Part shown: positions 17,948-27,031 of the stretch, one piece after another
Layout: the number at the start of each line of letters is the position of its first letter
Numbering within the stretch: position 1 is the stretch's first letter
NCBI RefSeq assembly: GCF_001942335.1
Contig: NZ_MKKH01000023.1
Coordinates: 1 to 46,226, forward strand
Length of the DNA stretch: 46,226 nt
From: Cellulosimicrobium sp. CUA-896
GTDB lineage: Bacteria > Actinomycetota > Actinomycetes > Actinomycetales > Cellulomonadaceae
Direction: 5' to 3'
Made by a program: the position numbers and the translations under genes
The notes under the pieces: model-generated
Databases searched by the model: none
What the model was told of the DNA's origin: nothing
The model's input: only the letters and a program-made list of their open reading frames with translations

Positions 17948-19360
17948 TCAGCCCTGGCTGGTCTCCTCGGCGTGCTCGTGGTCGTGCCCCTCCTCGGAGT
18001 GGTCGTGACCCTCCTCCGAGTGCTCGTCCTCACCCTCGGTGTGCTCGTGCTCCTCCTCGGAGTGGCCCTCCTCGGACGAGCCGTGCTCCTGCGAGCCGGC
18101 CTCGACGTCGCCGGAGACGCCGTTGATCTCGTTCGGCTCGACGTCGAGCTCGACCGTGTTCCAGACCTCGCCGGTCTCGATGTCGACCGCGTGGATGGCC
18201 TGGTTCGCGGGGTCGGTGACGTAGGCGGACCCGTCGAGCATGAAGATCGCGGGGCGCGGCGACTGCCACTCCTCCGGCTCCTCCCACGCGTCGATGACCG
18301 GGATGGAACGGGTGAGCTGCTTCGTCGCAGGGTCGATGACGTGGATCTGGCCGTCGGTGCCGAGCACCAGCGCCTCGCCGTCCTCACCACGGGCGAGGGA
18401 GCGGAAGGTGTAGCTCGACGGGAGGTCGACGAGCGTCAGCTCGCCCGTCGCGGTGTCGGTGAGCGAGACGCGCGTGGGGCGCTCGAGGTCGGCGTCGGGG
18501 TCGGACTTGTAGTCGCCGAGGACGACCGTCGACTCCTCGCTGCCGGCCTGGTTGCCGATGCGGCCGTACGCGTCGGGGCTCGCGACCTTCGTGATCTGAC
18601 CGTCCTTGACGATCAGGACGCCGGTCTCGCAGCCGACGAGGACCGCCTCGTCCGCGGCCATCGCCTCGCCGTGGACACCGGGGCACTCGTCGGACGCGGC
18701 GACCTCGGTCCCCTCGGCGTCGAGCACGCGGATGCCGGTGCGGGCGTCCTCGGTGCCCTCGGAGACGACGACCGTGCCGTCGGACAGCTCGACCGCGACG
18801 CCGTGGTGCGCCTCGGGCGTCGTGAGCTCGCGCGCCTCGCGCGCCTCGTCCGCGACGTCGCCGGAGTCGACGATCGTGATCTCGCCGGTGCCGTCGTCGA
18901 AGAGCGCTGTGCGCCCGGCGTGCACGACCACATGGCCGGGCTTCTCGGCGTCGAACACGACGTCGGTGAGCTCCGGGTCGGCCGTGTAGTAGTGGTTGTG
19001 GTCGCCGTGCGGTTCAGCCCAGGCGCCGGCGTCGAGCACCTGGAAGCCACCCGTCGTCGAGACCAGGAGGTGACGGCCGTCGCCGGCCCCGTTGAGGCGG
19101 TTGAAGCCGTCGAGCTCGATGTCGTCGAGGACCTCGAGCGTCTGGGCGTCGAGGACCTGGATGCCGCCGTCGTACGTGACGGCGAGGCGCGGGGTGCGCG
19201 CGGCGGCCTCGGTGGGCTCGTTCGCGGTCTCCTCGGCGGCGGGCGAGCTGCTCTCCTCGGCGGCGGGGCTGCCGGAGGAGCACGCGGCGACGAGCGCCAG
19301 CGGGATCGCGAGCCCCAGGGCCGCCAGCGGCCGGCGGCGGGAGCGGGTGGTGAGAGACAT
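17948..19360 (-). CDS. aztD: AztD-like zinc metallochaperone lipoprotein
   Basis: A 470-residue secreted lipoprotein starting MSLTTRSRRRPLAALG with lipobox ALVAAC. The body is a beta-propeller of repeated strands (VTYDGGIQVLDAQTLEVLDD, then LLVSTTGGFQVLDA), with the His-containing segment AEPHGDHNHYYTADPELTDV near residue 110 and the His site TTPEAHHGVAVEL near 190. The C-terminus is a Glu/His-rich tail of about 45 residues with many His. AztD proteins deliver zinc to the AztC binding protein, and the gene stands directly before an aztC. A Zur-type site lies 99 bases upstream of the start. Its first eight residues are nearly the same as those of the large surface protein at 28696-32544. Confidence 0.87.
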   Translation of the reverse strand: MSLTTRSRRRPLAALGLAIPLALVAACSSGSPAAEESSSPAAEETANEPTEAAARTPRLAVTYDGGIQVLDAQTLEVLDDIELDGFNRLNGAGDGRHLLVSTTGGFQVLDAGAWAEPHGDHNHYYTADPELTDVVFDAEKPGHVVVHAGRTALFDDGTGEITIVDSGDVADEAREARELTTPEAHHGVAVELSDGTVVVSEGTEDARTGIRVLDAEGTEVAASDECPGVHGEAMAADEAVLVGCETGVLIVKDGQITKVASPDAYGRIGNQAGSEESTVVLGDYKSDPDADLERPTRVSLTDTATGELTLVDLPSSYTFRSLARGEDGEALVLGTDGQIHVIDPATKQLTRSIPVIDAWEEPEEWQSPRPAIFMLDGSAYVTDPANQAIHAVDIETGEVWNTVELDVEPNEINGVSGDVEAGSQEHGSSEEGHSEEEHEHTEGEDEHSEEGHDHSEEGHDHEHAEETSQG

Positions 19361-19458
19361 GGGTGGTCGGGCTCCTGCGCGGAGACGCACGGAGCTCACT
19401 CCTTTCCGGTGGGTGGTCCTGATGCCGGCGAGCGGCGTCGCCGTCACCGTAGCAGGAA

Positions 19459-19473
19459 ATGGAATCATTCTCA
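19459..19473. promoter_or_regulatory. Zur-type box upstream of aztD
   Basis: ATGGAATCATTCTCA matches the right three quarters of the window consensus TGAnAATnATTnTCA. A possible aztD -10 (TACGGT on the minus strand) lies at 19446-19451, on the gene side of the box. Confidence 0.7.
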
Positions 19474-19488
19474 TTATCCCGCCCGCCG

Positions 19489-19926
19489 TCACTGCCCGGC
19501 GGCGACCGACCTCCCGCACGGGGCGCACACGCCGTGCAGGCTCACGCGCACCTCGACGTCCACGAAGCGCTGGGAGCGCCCGGCCTCACGAGCCCAGGCG
19601 TCGACGACGCCGCGCGACGCACCCACGGCCGAACCGCACCGCACGCACACGAGGTAGAGCGGCGCCCCGGTCGGCACCGCGCCCCGGAAGCCGGCACGCC
19701 CGTCGGCGAGCACGGCGGCCTCGACGGCACCCGCGCGCTGGAGCTCGCGCGTCGCGCGGTAGACGGACGCGAGACCCACGCCCTGGCCGCGGCGAACCAG
19801 CGCGTCGTGGATGTCTCCGACGGCGCGGAAATGCTCGGACGCGCTCAGCTCGTCCAGGACGAGGCGACGAGAGGTCGCGCGACGACCCGGCGAGCGGGGG
19901 GATCGACGGTCGGGCGTCCTTGCCAC
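19489..19926 (-). CDS. zur: Fur family transcriptional regulator, probable Zur
   Basis: A 145-residue metal-dependent repressor. The winged helix includes RRLVLDELSASEHFRAVGDI and the recognition helix region GVGLASVYRATRELQRAGAV near residue 55. The C-terminal half has two CxxC pairs (CVRCG near residue 95 and CAPCG near 136) that form the family's structural zinc site. GTG at 19926 is chosen because GGAGG lies about 7 bases ahead. A TTG at 19965 would run into the operator and is less likely. Divergence from a zinc-regulon surface protein, an intervening Zur-type box, and the zinc genes on both sides support Zur rather than Fur or PerR. Confidence 0.85.
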   Translation of the reverse strand: MARTPDRRSPRSPGRRATSRRLVLDELSASEHFRAVGDIHDALVRRGQGVGLASVYRATRELQRAGAVEAAVLADGRAGFRGAVPTGAPLYLVCVRCGSAVGASRGVVDAWAREAGRSQRFVDVEVRVSLHGVCAPCGRSVAAGQ

Positions 19927-19959
19927 CGCTGCCCTCCAGGGTGTTGTGGGGTCGCTACA

Positions 19960-19974
19960 TGACAATGATTATCA
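19960..19974. promoter_or_regulatory. Zur-type box between zur and the surface protein gene
   Basis: TGACAATGATTATCA is the best match in the window to the palindrome TGAnAATnATTnTCA. It lies in the shared divergent region, 33 bases from the zur GTG and 88 bases from the ATG at 20063, so it may control both. Confidence 0.8.
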
Positions 19975-20062
19975 TCATGACGTAGCGCGCGGCCATCTCG
20001 GGCCGCGCGCCCGCGTCGGTGCCTCAGCGCCGACCCGCCGAGCACCGCCAGAAGGGACGACC

Positions 20063-23000
20063 ATGCACACCCGTTCACGCGTCGCGGGGGCGATCCTGGG
20101 AGCGGCCGCGCTCCTCGCGACGTCGCTCGCACCGGCAGCCACGGCTGCCGAGGGTCCACCGCCGCCGAGCACCGAGCTGCAGGTGCTCTCGCGCGTCCAC
20201 ACCGACGCCGTCTCCACGTTCCTCGACGACGGCAGCCTGGAGCTGGGCACGAAGGCGGACCTGCCCGCGGGCAACGGGACCCGCCTCGACCCGGCGACGG
20301 TCCTGTTCCACGTGGACGACGCGTCACGGCGCACCGTCGCCGCGGGGTACGAGTTCATCGGGCCTGTCGCTCCGCCATGTGGGTCGCCCCCGAGGCGAAC
20401 CCGTCGGGCGCGGGGGGCGGCTACACCCAGCTGTGGCCCGGGTTCTCCACCGAGTCGGTACCGGCCGGGGCGCTCGTCGACGACACGACGACGTTCACCC
20501 TCACCGACGTGCGCGGGCCCGGGGAGCTGGAGCTGTTCTCCGGCGGCGGCCTCGAGGACGTCCGGCGGCTGTGGTCGAGCGACGAGGACATCTCCTCGTT
20601 CCAGGTCGGCCGCACCCACATGCACGCCAACTGGGCGTTCACCGCCCCGGGCCGGTACGCCGTCGACGTCCGGGCCGAGGCGACCACGGCAGCCGGCGCC
20701 CCGGTCTCGGCGGAGAGCACCTACACGTTCGTCGTCGGGCCGATGGCCCCGGCGGTGGAGACGAGCACGACGCTGGCTGTGGACGCGACCGCGGTCCAGC
20801 CGGGCGAGACGGTGACGCTCGACGCGACCGTCACCCCCGCGGGCGCGGTGGGTTGGGTCGAGTTCCTCGACGGCTCCACCACGCTCGGCCACGCCGAGGC
20901 TACCGACGGCCGGGCCTCCCTGGCCGTCACCTCGCTCCCCCTCGGCGAGCGCAGCGTCACCGCGCGGTTCGTCCCCGCGGTGACGAACGACTTCGCCGGG
21001 TCGACGTCGGACGCGCGTGTGGTCACCGTGACGGAGGAGCCCGGGGGCGAGACGTTCGGGATCGCCGGCCTCCGCGACTCCTGGGCAGCGGGAGAGATGA
21101 TCGAGCTGCACGCACGGGGCGTCACCCTGGGTGAGGGCGAGAGCCTCCGCTGGGTCATCCGCTCCGCACCGGACGCCACCGAGTACGTCGCCACGACCGG
21201 CGACACGTTCGTGCGTGACGCGACGACGGCGCTCGACGGCGCCGAGATCCTGCTCGAGCTGCGCGGCACGGTCGACGGGAGGGGCACGACCCTCGCGGAG
21301 ACCCCCTACCACCGCCTGACCGTGACCGGCCCGGACGTCGGCTCCGGCGCGCCCATCACCCTCACCGGGCTCGAGGACTCCTACCACGTCGGCGACCCGA
21401 TGGTCGTCACCGCGGAGCACGCGCCGCTCTTCGACGGTCAGTCCTACCGCTGGGTGATGCGCGGTGTCCCGTACGGTCTCGAGTGGGGCGAGGTCTACAC
21501 CGTGCCCATCGGGGACAACCCCTTCACGCTCGACCCGGCTTGGGTGCGGTTCTCCGAGGTCGCGCTGCAGATCGTCGCGGCCGACGGGACCGTGGTCGGC
21601 CAGTCCCCCGCCATCCATCCCGAGACGGCCTCGCGGGAGCTCCTGCTGTCCGGCGCACGCTCGGTGTACCGCGCGGGCGAGACCGTCGAGCTGTCGTCGG
21701 AGCTCCACCCCGACCGGTCCGGTCTCACCTACGCCTGGAGCGTCGGCACCTCGCTGTACGCGTCGGAGCCGGTCGCGAGCGAGACGGGGACCACGGTGTC
21801 CGTGCCCGTGACCGCCGACATGGACGGCCACAAGGTGTTCCTCGTCGTGACCGACACGGCCACCGGGTTCCGCGTCGCGCAGTCGAGCGCCATCGTCCGC
21901 GTGACCGACGCGGCCCCGACGAGCAGCTCGTGCTGCTCGACGGCCTCGCCGGGCACTACCACCAGGGCAGCACCATCGGGCTGCGGGCCACCGCGGAGCC
22001 GGTCGCGAGCGACTCCGACACCTGGCTGTGGGAGTGGAAGCGCCCCGACCAGGACGCCTGGACGGCGATCCCCGGCGCGACGGCCGCGAACCACGACGTG
22101 GTCGCCGAGCAGGCGCTCGACGGGACGCAGGTCCGCGCCACGTTGCGCACGAGCGAGGGGACCGACCTGGCGACGAGCGAGACGGTGACGATCCTCGTCG
22201 ACGACCACGGCGCACCGGCTCGGCAGAAGGCCGCGGTGACGGGGCTCGAGGAGCAGTACGCGGCCGGCGACGAGGTGGTGCTCGAGGCGACGGTCGAGCC
22301 CGTCTCCGTGCTCGACCGCTGGGAGTGGTACCTCCAGCGCCCGGGGACGGACACGCCCGCCCTGCTCGAGGACACGCTGACGTCGCGCCTGACGTTCGAG
22401 GCCGCCGAGGAGCTCGACGGCGCCGCGCTGTTCGCGCGCCTCACGTTCGACGACGGCCGCGCGTACGTCGAGTCGCCTCCGGTCGTGCTGTCGGTCGTCC
22501 CGGGGCCGATCCCAAGCCCGAGCCCGAGCCGAGCGATCCGGGCACCGAGCCCACGGATCCGGGAACCGCCCCGCAGCCCGAGCCAGAGCCGACCGACCCC
22601 GGCACGGACCCGGACCCGGCGCCCACGGACCCGGGCACCACCCCGGCGCCGCAGCCGACCGATCCGGGCACGGACACGTCCGGCGCGAAGCCCGACGGTG
22701 CCCCCGCCGGGCGGACGCCGGCGGACCTCGACGGGACGCCGCAGGGTGGCGTGGACCTCTCGACGAGCTCCCCGCGCCAGGGCCAGGTCGTCACGGTGAG
22801 CCTCGGCGCGGAGCACGCCGACGCGTGGGTCGCCGCGTGGCTCTTCTCGGAGCCGACGCTGCTCGGCGGCGACTGGGTCCGGGCCGACGCGGAGGGCGAC
22901 CTCGCCGTCCGCATCCCGGCGGGCACGCCGACGGGTGAGCACCGCCTCGCGGTGTTCGCGACCGACGGCACGCCGATCGGGTGGAGCTCGGTCGAGGTCG

Positions 23001-23161
23001 AGGAGTCGACGGGCGCCACGCCGACGGACCGCCTGGCCACCACGGGCAGCTCGACGGTCTGGCTCCTCGCCGTCGCCGCGGCCGTGCTGGCCGTCGGCGC
23101 GGGAGCCGTCCTCGCGGCGCGCCGGTCGCGCATGCGCGCGGAGGCCACCCCGCAGGGCTGA
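20063..23161 (+). CDS. Surface-anchored protein with an actinobacterial choice-of-anchor M domain
   Basis: A secreted cell-wall protein of about 1030 residues. It has a signal peptide (ILGAAALLATSLAPAATAAE) and an anchor-M domain containing THMHANWAFTAPGRYAV near residue 190. Ig-like modules follow, one of them WVEFLDGSTTLGHAEATDGR. A Pro/Asp/Glu repeat region has several PTDPGT units near residue 830. The last folded module is related to one in the large protein at 28696-32544. The C-terminus has LATTG, a membrane helix and an RRSR tail, the layout of LAxTG (class E) sortase substrates. Frame changes near 20368, 21925 and 22510 are spanned by continuous homology and the net frame is restored. 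It is divergent from zur with a Zur box between. A surface zinc-binding role is inference. Confidence 0.8.
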
Positions 23162-23181
23162 CGGTCCCGCCGCCGCCACGG

Positions 23182-23213
23182 GCGCGGTACCCGGCTCCGG
23201 CCGGGTACCGCGC
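23182..23213 (+). terminator. Terminator hairpin after the surface protein gene
   Basis: A perfect 13-bp stem (GCGCGGTACCCGG and its inverse) with a 6-base loop begins 21 bases after the stop codon. Confidence 0.75.
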
Positions 23214-23244
23214 CTGCTGCGTGGCGCCGCATTCTTGACGCCAC

Positions 23245-23260
23245 TGAGAATGTTTATCAT
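23245..23260 (+). promoter_or_regulatory. Zur-type box overlapping the -10 of the CobW-like gene
   Basis: TGAGAATGTTTATCA (23245-23259) overlaps TATCAT (23255-23260), which lies six bases before the GTG start. A TTGACG occurs at 23235-23240, though the spacing is short. The arrangement suggests a leaderless, Zur-blocked transcript. Confidence 0.65.
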
Positions 23261-23266
23261 CAGAGG

Positions 23267-24257
23267 GTGCCGTCCCGCCGCACCACCGTGCCCGTGGTCG
23301 TCGTGTCCGGGTTCCTCGGGTCCGGCAAGACGACCGTCCTCAACCACCTCCTCACGCGGGCGGACGGGCGCCGCCTCGCGGTGGTCGTCAACGACTTCGG
23401 GCGCACCGGTATCGACCCCCTCCTCGTCGACGGCGGCGCGGAGAGCATCGACAGCGTGGCGGGCGGCTGCCTGTGCTGCGCGGTGGACGCCGACGACCTC
23501 CCGGCGCTGATCTCCCGTCTCGCCCGGGCGCGCCCCCGCGTGGACGCGGTCGTGCTGGAGGCGAGCGGCCTCGCCGAACCGGCCACGCTCGCACGGCGGG
23601 TCGCGCTGCACCCGGACGCGCGCGTGGCGGCGCTCGTCCACGTCGTCGACGCCGCGGAGGCACTGGCCGTGCTTGCGGACCACCCGCAGCTCCGCCGCCA
23701 CGTCGCGACGGCCGACGTGGTCGTCCTCAACAAGACCGACCTGGCCGACGACGCCGCGGCGGCGGAGGCGTGGTGCCGCGGACAGAACCCCACCGCACCG
23801 CTCGTGCGGACGGTGCACGGCCGCCTGGACCCTCGCCTGCTCCTCGACCCCGCTCCGCGGCGCACTGCGCCGTGGCAGCCGCCGCTCGCCCTCGCGAGCG
23901 ATACCTACCTGCCGCCGGACGACCACGACCACGACCACGACGAGGACGGTCAGGCGGCGCACGTCCACGAGGCGTACGCGAGCGTCGAGCTGGTCACCGA
24001 CGCGCCCCTGGACCGCGAGCGGCTCGCGGCGGTCTTCGAGCCGCGCCCACCGGGTCTGTTCCGCGCCAAAGGTGTCGTGCGGGTCGCCGAGCCCGACGGG
24101 CAGACCAGGACCCTGGAGCTCCACGTCGTCGGGCGCCAGGTGCGCTGGGCCCCGCACCGCGGCACCACCGACGGCGTCAGCCGCCTCGTGTGCATCGGCG
24201 CGGGGGATGGACGAGGCACGCGTCCGGGCGCTGCTCGACGCGTGCCCGGTGCCCTAG
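23267..24257 (+). CDS. G3E/CobW family GTPase, zinc-regulon type
   Basis: A metal-chaperone GTPase of about 330 residues. It has an intact P-loop (VVSGFLGSGKTTVLNHLL near residue 12), the metal-binding GGCLCCAV near 65, the base-specificity motif VVLNKTDLADD near 153, and a His/Asp run (DHDHDHDED) near 220 before the CobW C-terminal domain. G3E proteins of this type (ZigA/YciC/ZNG1 group) are thought to hand zinc to client proteins under starvation. The Zur box eight bases ahead of the GTG agrees. The frame changes near 24208, so the protein ends MDEARVRALLDACPVP. The stop codon overlaps that of the convergent permease gene in CTAG. Confidence 0.9.
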
Positions 24258-25198
24258 GCGCGCGACCCGACCGGGGTCCTCTCCTCCGCCGGCCCGGGGA
24301 GGTCGGTGTCGCGCCGCGCCTCGTCCTCGGGCGTGCGGGCGGAGGAGTGCAGGCGCCGTCGGGCGAGGAGCCCGTGGCGGGGTGCGAGGAACCACGCGAG
24401 GAGGAACACGGCCGTGGCGACGAGCACGATGGTGCCGCCGGCGGGCAGGTCGAGGCTCCACGACAGGTAGAGCCCGACGAGCGCGGAGCCGCCGCCGATG
24501 ACCGGGGCGAGCAGCATCATGACGCCGAGGCGGTCGGTGAGCAGGCGCGCCGCCGCGGCCGGCGTGATGAGCAGCGCGAGCACGAGGATGTTGCCGATCG
24601 TCTGCACGGAGATGACGATCGCGATCGTCACGAGCACGTAGAGCACGAGGTCGAGCCAGAAGACCGGGAGGCCGGCGGACCGGGCCATCTCGCGGTCGAG
24701 GCTGACGGCGACGAGCTCCTTGTGGAGCAGGAACGCCACGAGGAGCAGCACCGCGCCCGCGACGGCGACGACGTAGACGTCCTCGTCGGGGATGCCGGTG
24801 ATGGAGCCGAAGAGGAACTGCTGGAGAGAGCCCGCGTACCCGGGCGCCGTCGAGATGACGACGATGCCGAGCGCGAACGCCGCGACGAAGAAGACCCCGA
24901 TGATCGAGTCCTCCTTGAGCCGGCGGTTCTGCGAGAACACCGCGACGAGCACCGCGGTGACCACGCCCGCGACGGCACCGCCGAGCACGAGCGAGCCCTG
25001 GAGCACGAACGCGACGGCGAGGCCGGGGAAGACGGCGTGCGCGACGGCGTCGCCGATGAACGCCATGCCGCGCAGCACGACGTGGCAGCCGATGACGCCG
25101 CACACGACGCTCGACATCACCGCGACGAGGAGCGCCTTGGGCAGGAACGCGAGATCGGGGTTGAGCAGGTCCTGGACGAAGTCGCCGATCGAGATCAC
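24254..25198 (-). CDS. Anchored-repeat-type ABC transporter permease (zinc/manganese family)
   Basis: An intact 314-residue inner-membrane permease of the ZnuB/MntB (ABC-3) family with about eight helices. Landmarks are GCHVVLRGMAFIGDAVAHAV near residue 40, LKEDSIIGVFFVAAFALGIV near 100, and TIGNILVLALLITPAAAARL near 205, typical of metal importers. The soluble C-terminal tail is hydrophilic. The GTG start overlaps the ATPase stop (GTGA). It is the last gene of a five-gene unit starting with the large surface protein at 32544. The substrate is most likely zinc given the Zur box at the operon head. Confidence 0.92.
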   Translation of the reverse strand: MISIGDFVQDLLNPDLAFLPKALLVAVMSSVVCGVIGCHVVLRGMAFIGDAVAHAVFPGLAVAFVLQGSLVLGGAVAGVVTAVLVAVFSQNRRLKEDSIIGVFFVAAFALGIVVISTAPGYAGSLQQFLFGSITGIPDEDVYVVAVAGAVLLLVAFLLHKELVAVSLDREMARSAGLPVFWLDLVLYVLVTIAIVISVQTIGNILVLALLITPAAAARLLTDRLGVMMLLAPVIGGGSALVGLYLSWSLDLPAGGTIVLVATAVFLLAWFLAPRHGLLARRRLHSSARTPEDEARRDTDLPGPAEERTPVGSRA

Positions 25199-26031
25199 GC
25201 GTCCCCCTCGTGGTCGACGGTCGTGGACAGGCCCAGCGCGGCGAGCAGCGGCGACCCGGTGGCGATCCCGAACGCCCGCATCCACACCTCGGGGTCGCGG
25301 AGCTCGGCGGGCGTGCCCGTGGCGACGACGGTCCGGTTGAGCAGGCAGATGCGCGTGCACGTGTGCATCGCGGCGACGAGGTCGTGCGTCGTCATGAGCA
25401 CGGCCTTGCCGTCCTCGCGCGCGAGCTCCGCGAACAGGTCGGTGAGCAGCTCCTGCGTCGGCACGTCGAGCCCGGTGAACGGCTCGTCGAGCAGCAGCAC
25501 CCGCGGCCCGAGCGCGAGCGCCCGCGCCACGAGGACGCGCTGGCGCTGCCCTCCGGACAGCTCGCCGACGGGGCGCTTGCGCAGGTGCGTCATGCGGACC
25601 CGGTCGATCGACTCCCGCGCCGCGCGGTAGTCGGCCACGCCAGGTCGGCGCAGCCACCCGATGCCCCGGACCCGGCCCGAGAGCACGGCGTCCTCGACCG
25701 AGACGGGGAAGTCCCACGCGAACTCGTGCCGCTGCGGGACGTAGCCGACGGCGCGGGTGCCCGCGCTCCCGGACGCACCGTCGACGAGCACCTGCCCGGC
25801 CCGGCGGCGCACGAGCCCGAGCACGGATCGGAGCAGGGTCGTCTTGCCCGCGCCGTTCGGGCCGATGAGCCCGACGAGCTCCCCTGCGTCGACGTCGAGG
25901 TCGGCGTCGTGGAGCACGAGACGCCCGCCGAGCTCGACCGACACGTCCCGGACGCTCAGCGCGTGAGCGCCGGCACCGCGCTCGTCCGTGCGTGCGACCG
26001 GGGGCGCGCCGGTCGTCGCAGCGGCGGTCAC
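25195..26031 (-). CDS. Anchored-repeat-type ABC transporter ATP-binding protein
   Basis: A 278-residue ATPase partner of the permease. Walker A is GLIGPNGAGKTTLLRSVLGL near residue 55, the signature is VGELSGGQRQRVLVARAL near 160, Walker B is RVLLLDEPFTGLD near 180, and the switch His is in MTTHDL near 213. YVPQRHEFAWDFPVSVEDAV near residue 100 resembles zinc/manganese importer ATPases. The GTG start overlaps the stop of the upstream anchor-domain gene (GTGA). Short Thr/Ala-rich residues precede the conserved start of the domain. Confidence 0.93.
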   Translation of the reverse strand: MTAAATTGAPPVARTDERGAGAHALSVRDVSVELGGRLVLHDADLDVDAGELVGLIGPNGAGKTTLLRSVLGLVRRRAGQVLVDGASGSAGTRAVGYVPQRHEFAWDFPVSVEDAVLSGRVRGIGWLRRPGVADYRAARESIDRVRMTHLRKRPVGELSGGQRQRVLVARALALGPRVLLLDEPFTGLDVPTQELLTDLFAELAREDGKAVLMTTHDLVAAMHTCTRICLLNRTVVATGTPAELRDPEVWMRAFGIATGSPLLAALGLSTTVDHEGDA

Positions 26032-27011
26032 GAGGCGTCCGCCTCGCGGTCGGCGGCCGCCCGCGCGCGCCGTCCTCGCAGGACGGTCAGGCCGACCGCG
26101 GCGACGAGGACCAGCACCACGAGGCCCGCCCACAGGGCGACGGTCGACGTGGCGGACTCCTCGTCCGTCCCCGCGGCGTCGTCGGACACGGCGCCACCGT
26201 CCGCATCCTCGTCGTCCGCCGGATCCGCGGTCTCGGACGGAGTCGGGCTCGCGGTCGCCGCGTCCTCCTGCGATTCCTCGGCGGCCGCGAGCGCGGTCTG
26301 CGGGTCGGTCGACGTCCCGACGGCGAAGCGCAGGACGGCGGGGTCCTCGACCGTCGTCCCGTCGACGAGGTCGGCGAGCACGGTCACGTCGAGGGTGTAG
26401 ACGCCGGGCTCGGTGAACACCCAGTTGGCGTGGACATGGGTGTTGACCTCCATCCACAGGTCCTGGGGGTAGTCCGCGCCCGACGTCCACAGCACGTTGG
26501 GCGGGCCCGTGACGCCCTCCTGGAGGAAGAGGAAGAACGCGCCGGGACCCTCGACGCCGTCCAGGCGCAGGGTCGCGCCGCGCCCGATGCGCTGCGTGAC
26601 CTCGGGGTCCTGCGTGTTCCAGCCGAGCCACACGACGTCCGGGGCCTGCACCTGCGGCACGACGTACAGCGGCGTCCCCGGGTCGACGCCGAGGAAGGCG
26701 AAGTCCGGGCTGTCGGGGGCCGGCAGGACCGACTCGTCGTGCACGTGCAGCACGGTCTCGTCCGGTGACCGCCACACGGGCGGGGCCGTCCGGTCGTCGC
26801 GCGCCTGCAGGGTCCACGTGCCGTCGAGGAAGCGCGGGCCGACGTCGACGTGACCCTCGGTCACGACCTCCGGTCCCTCGACGGTCGCCTCGTCCGCGCC
26901 GACACGCTGCTGCAGCCCGGGGTCCTCCGGCGTGTCACCGGCTGCGGGGAGCGCTGCGAGCGGCAGCGCGAGGAGTGCGGCGAGCAGCGCCGCGACCGAT
27001 CGGGTGATCAT
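26028..27011 (-). CDS. Anchor-M domain membrane protein of the ABC locus
   Basis: A 327-residue exported protein with a signal peptide (MITRSVAALLAALLALPLAA) and one choice-of-anchor M domain. The domain runs from VVTEGHVDVGPRF near residue 50 to NTHVHANWVFTEPGVYTLDV near residue 195. An acidic Ser/Thr/Glu-rich linker and a single membrane helix (ALWAGLVVLVLVAAVGLTVL) with a basic tail follow. Unlike the other two surface proteins it has no LAxTG motif, so it is held by its helix. GAAGGA six bases ahead supports ATG 27011. GTG 27035, overlapping the upstream stop, is an alternative. It sits between the binding protein and the ATPase genes, suggesting a part in passing metal to the transporter. 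Confidence 0.85.
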   Translation of the reverse strand: MITRSVAALLAALLALPLAALPAAGDTPEDPGLQQRVGADEATVEGPEVVTEGHVDVGPRFLDGTWTLQARDDRTAPPVWRSPDETVLHVHDESVLPAPDSPDFAFLGVDPGTPLYVVPQVQAPDVVWLGWNTQDPEVTQRIGRGATLRLDGVEGPGAFFLFLQEGVTGPPNVLWTSGADYPQDLWMEVNTHVHANWVFTEPGVYTLDVTVLADLVDGTTVEDPAVLRFAVGTSTDPQTALAAAEESQEDAATASPTPSETADPADDEDADGGAVSDDAAGTDEESATSTVALWAGLVVLVLVAAVGLTVLRGRRARAAADREADAS

Positions 27012-27031
27012 GAGATTCCTTCGGGTGTGGG

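Noticed and set aside
19926..19965. TTG start at 19965 for the Fur-family gene
   Set aside because: It would put coding sequence in the Zur box and lacks a ribosome site. GTG 19926 has GGAGG at proper distance.
22540..22680. Tandem repeats of the PTDPGT type as a possible CRISPR or minisatellite
   Set aside because: They are in-frame Pro/Asp/Gly linker codons of a surface protein, with no spacers.
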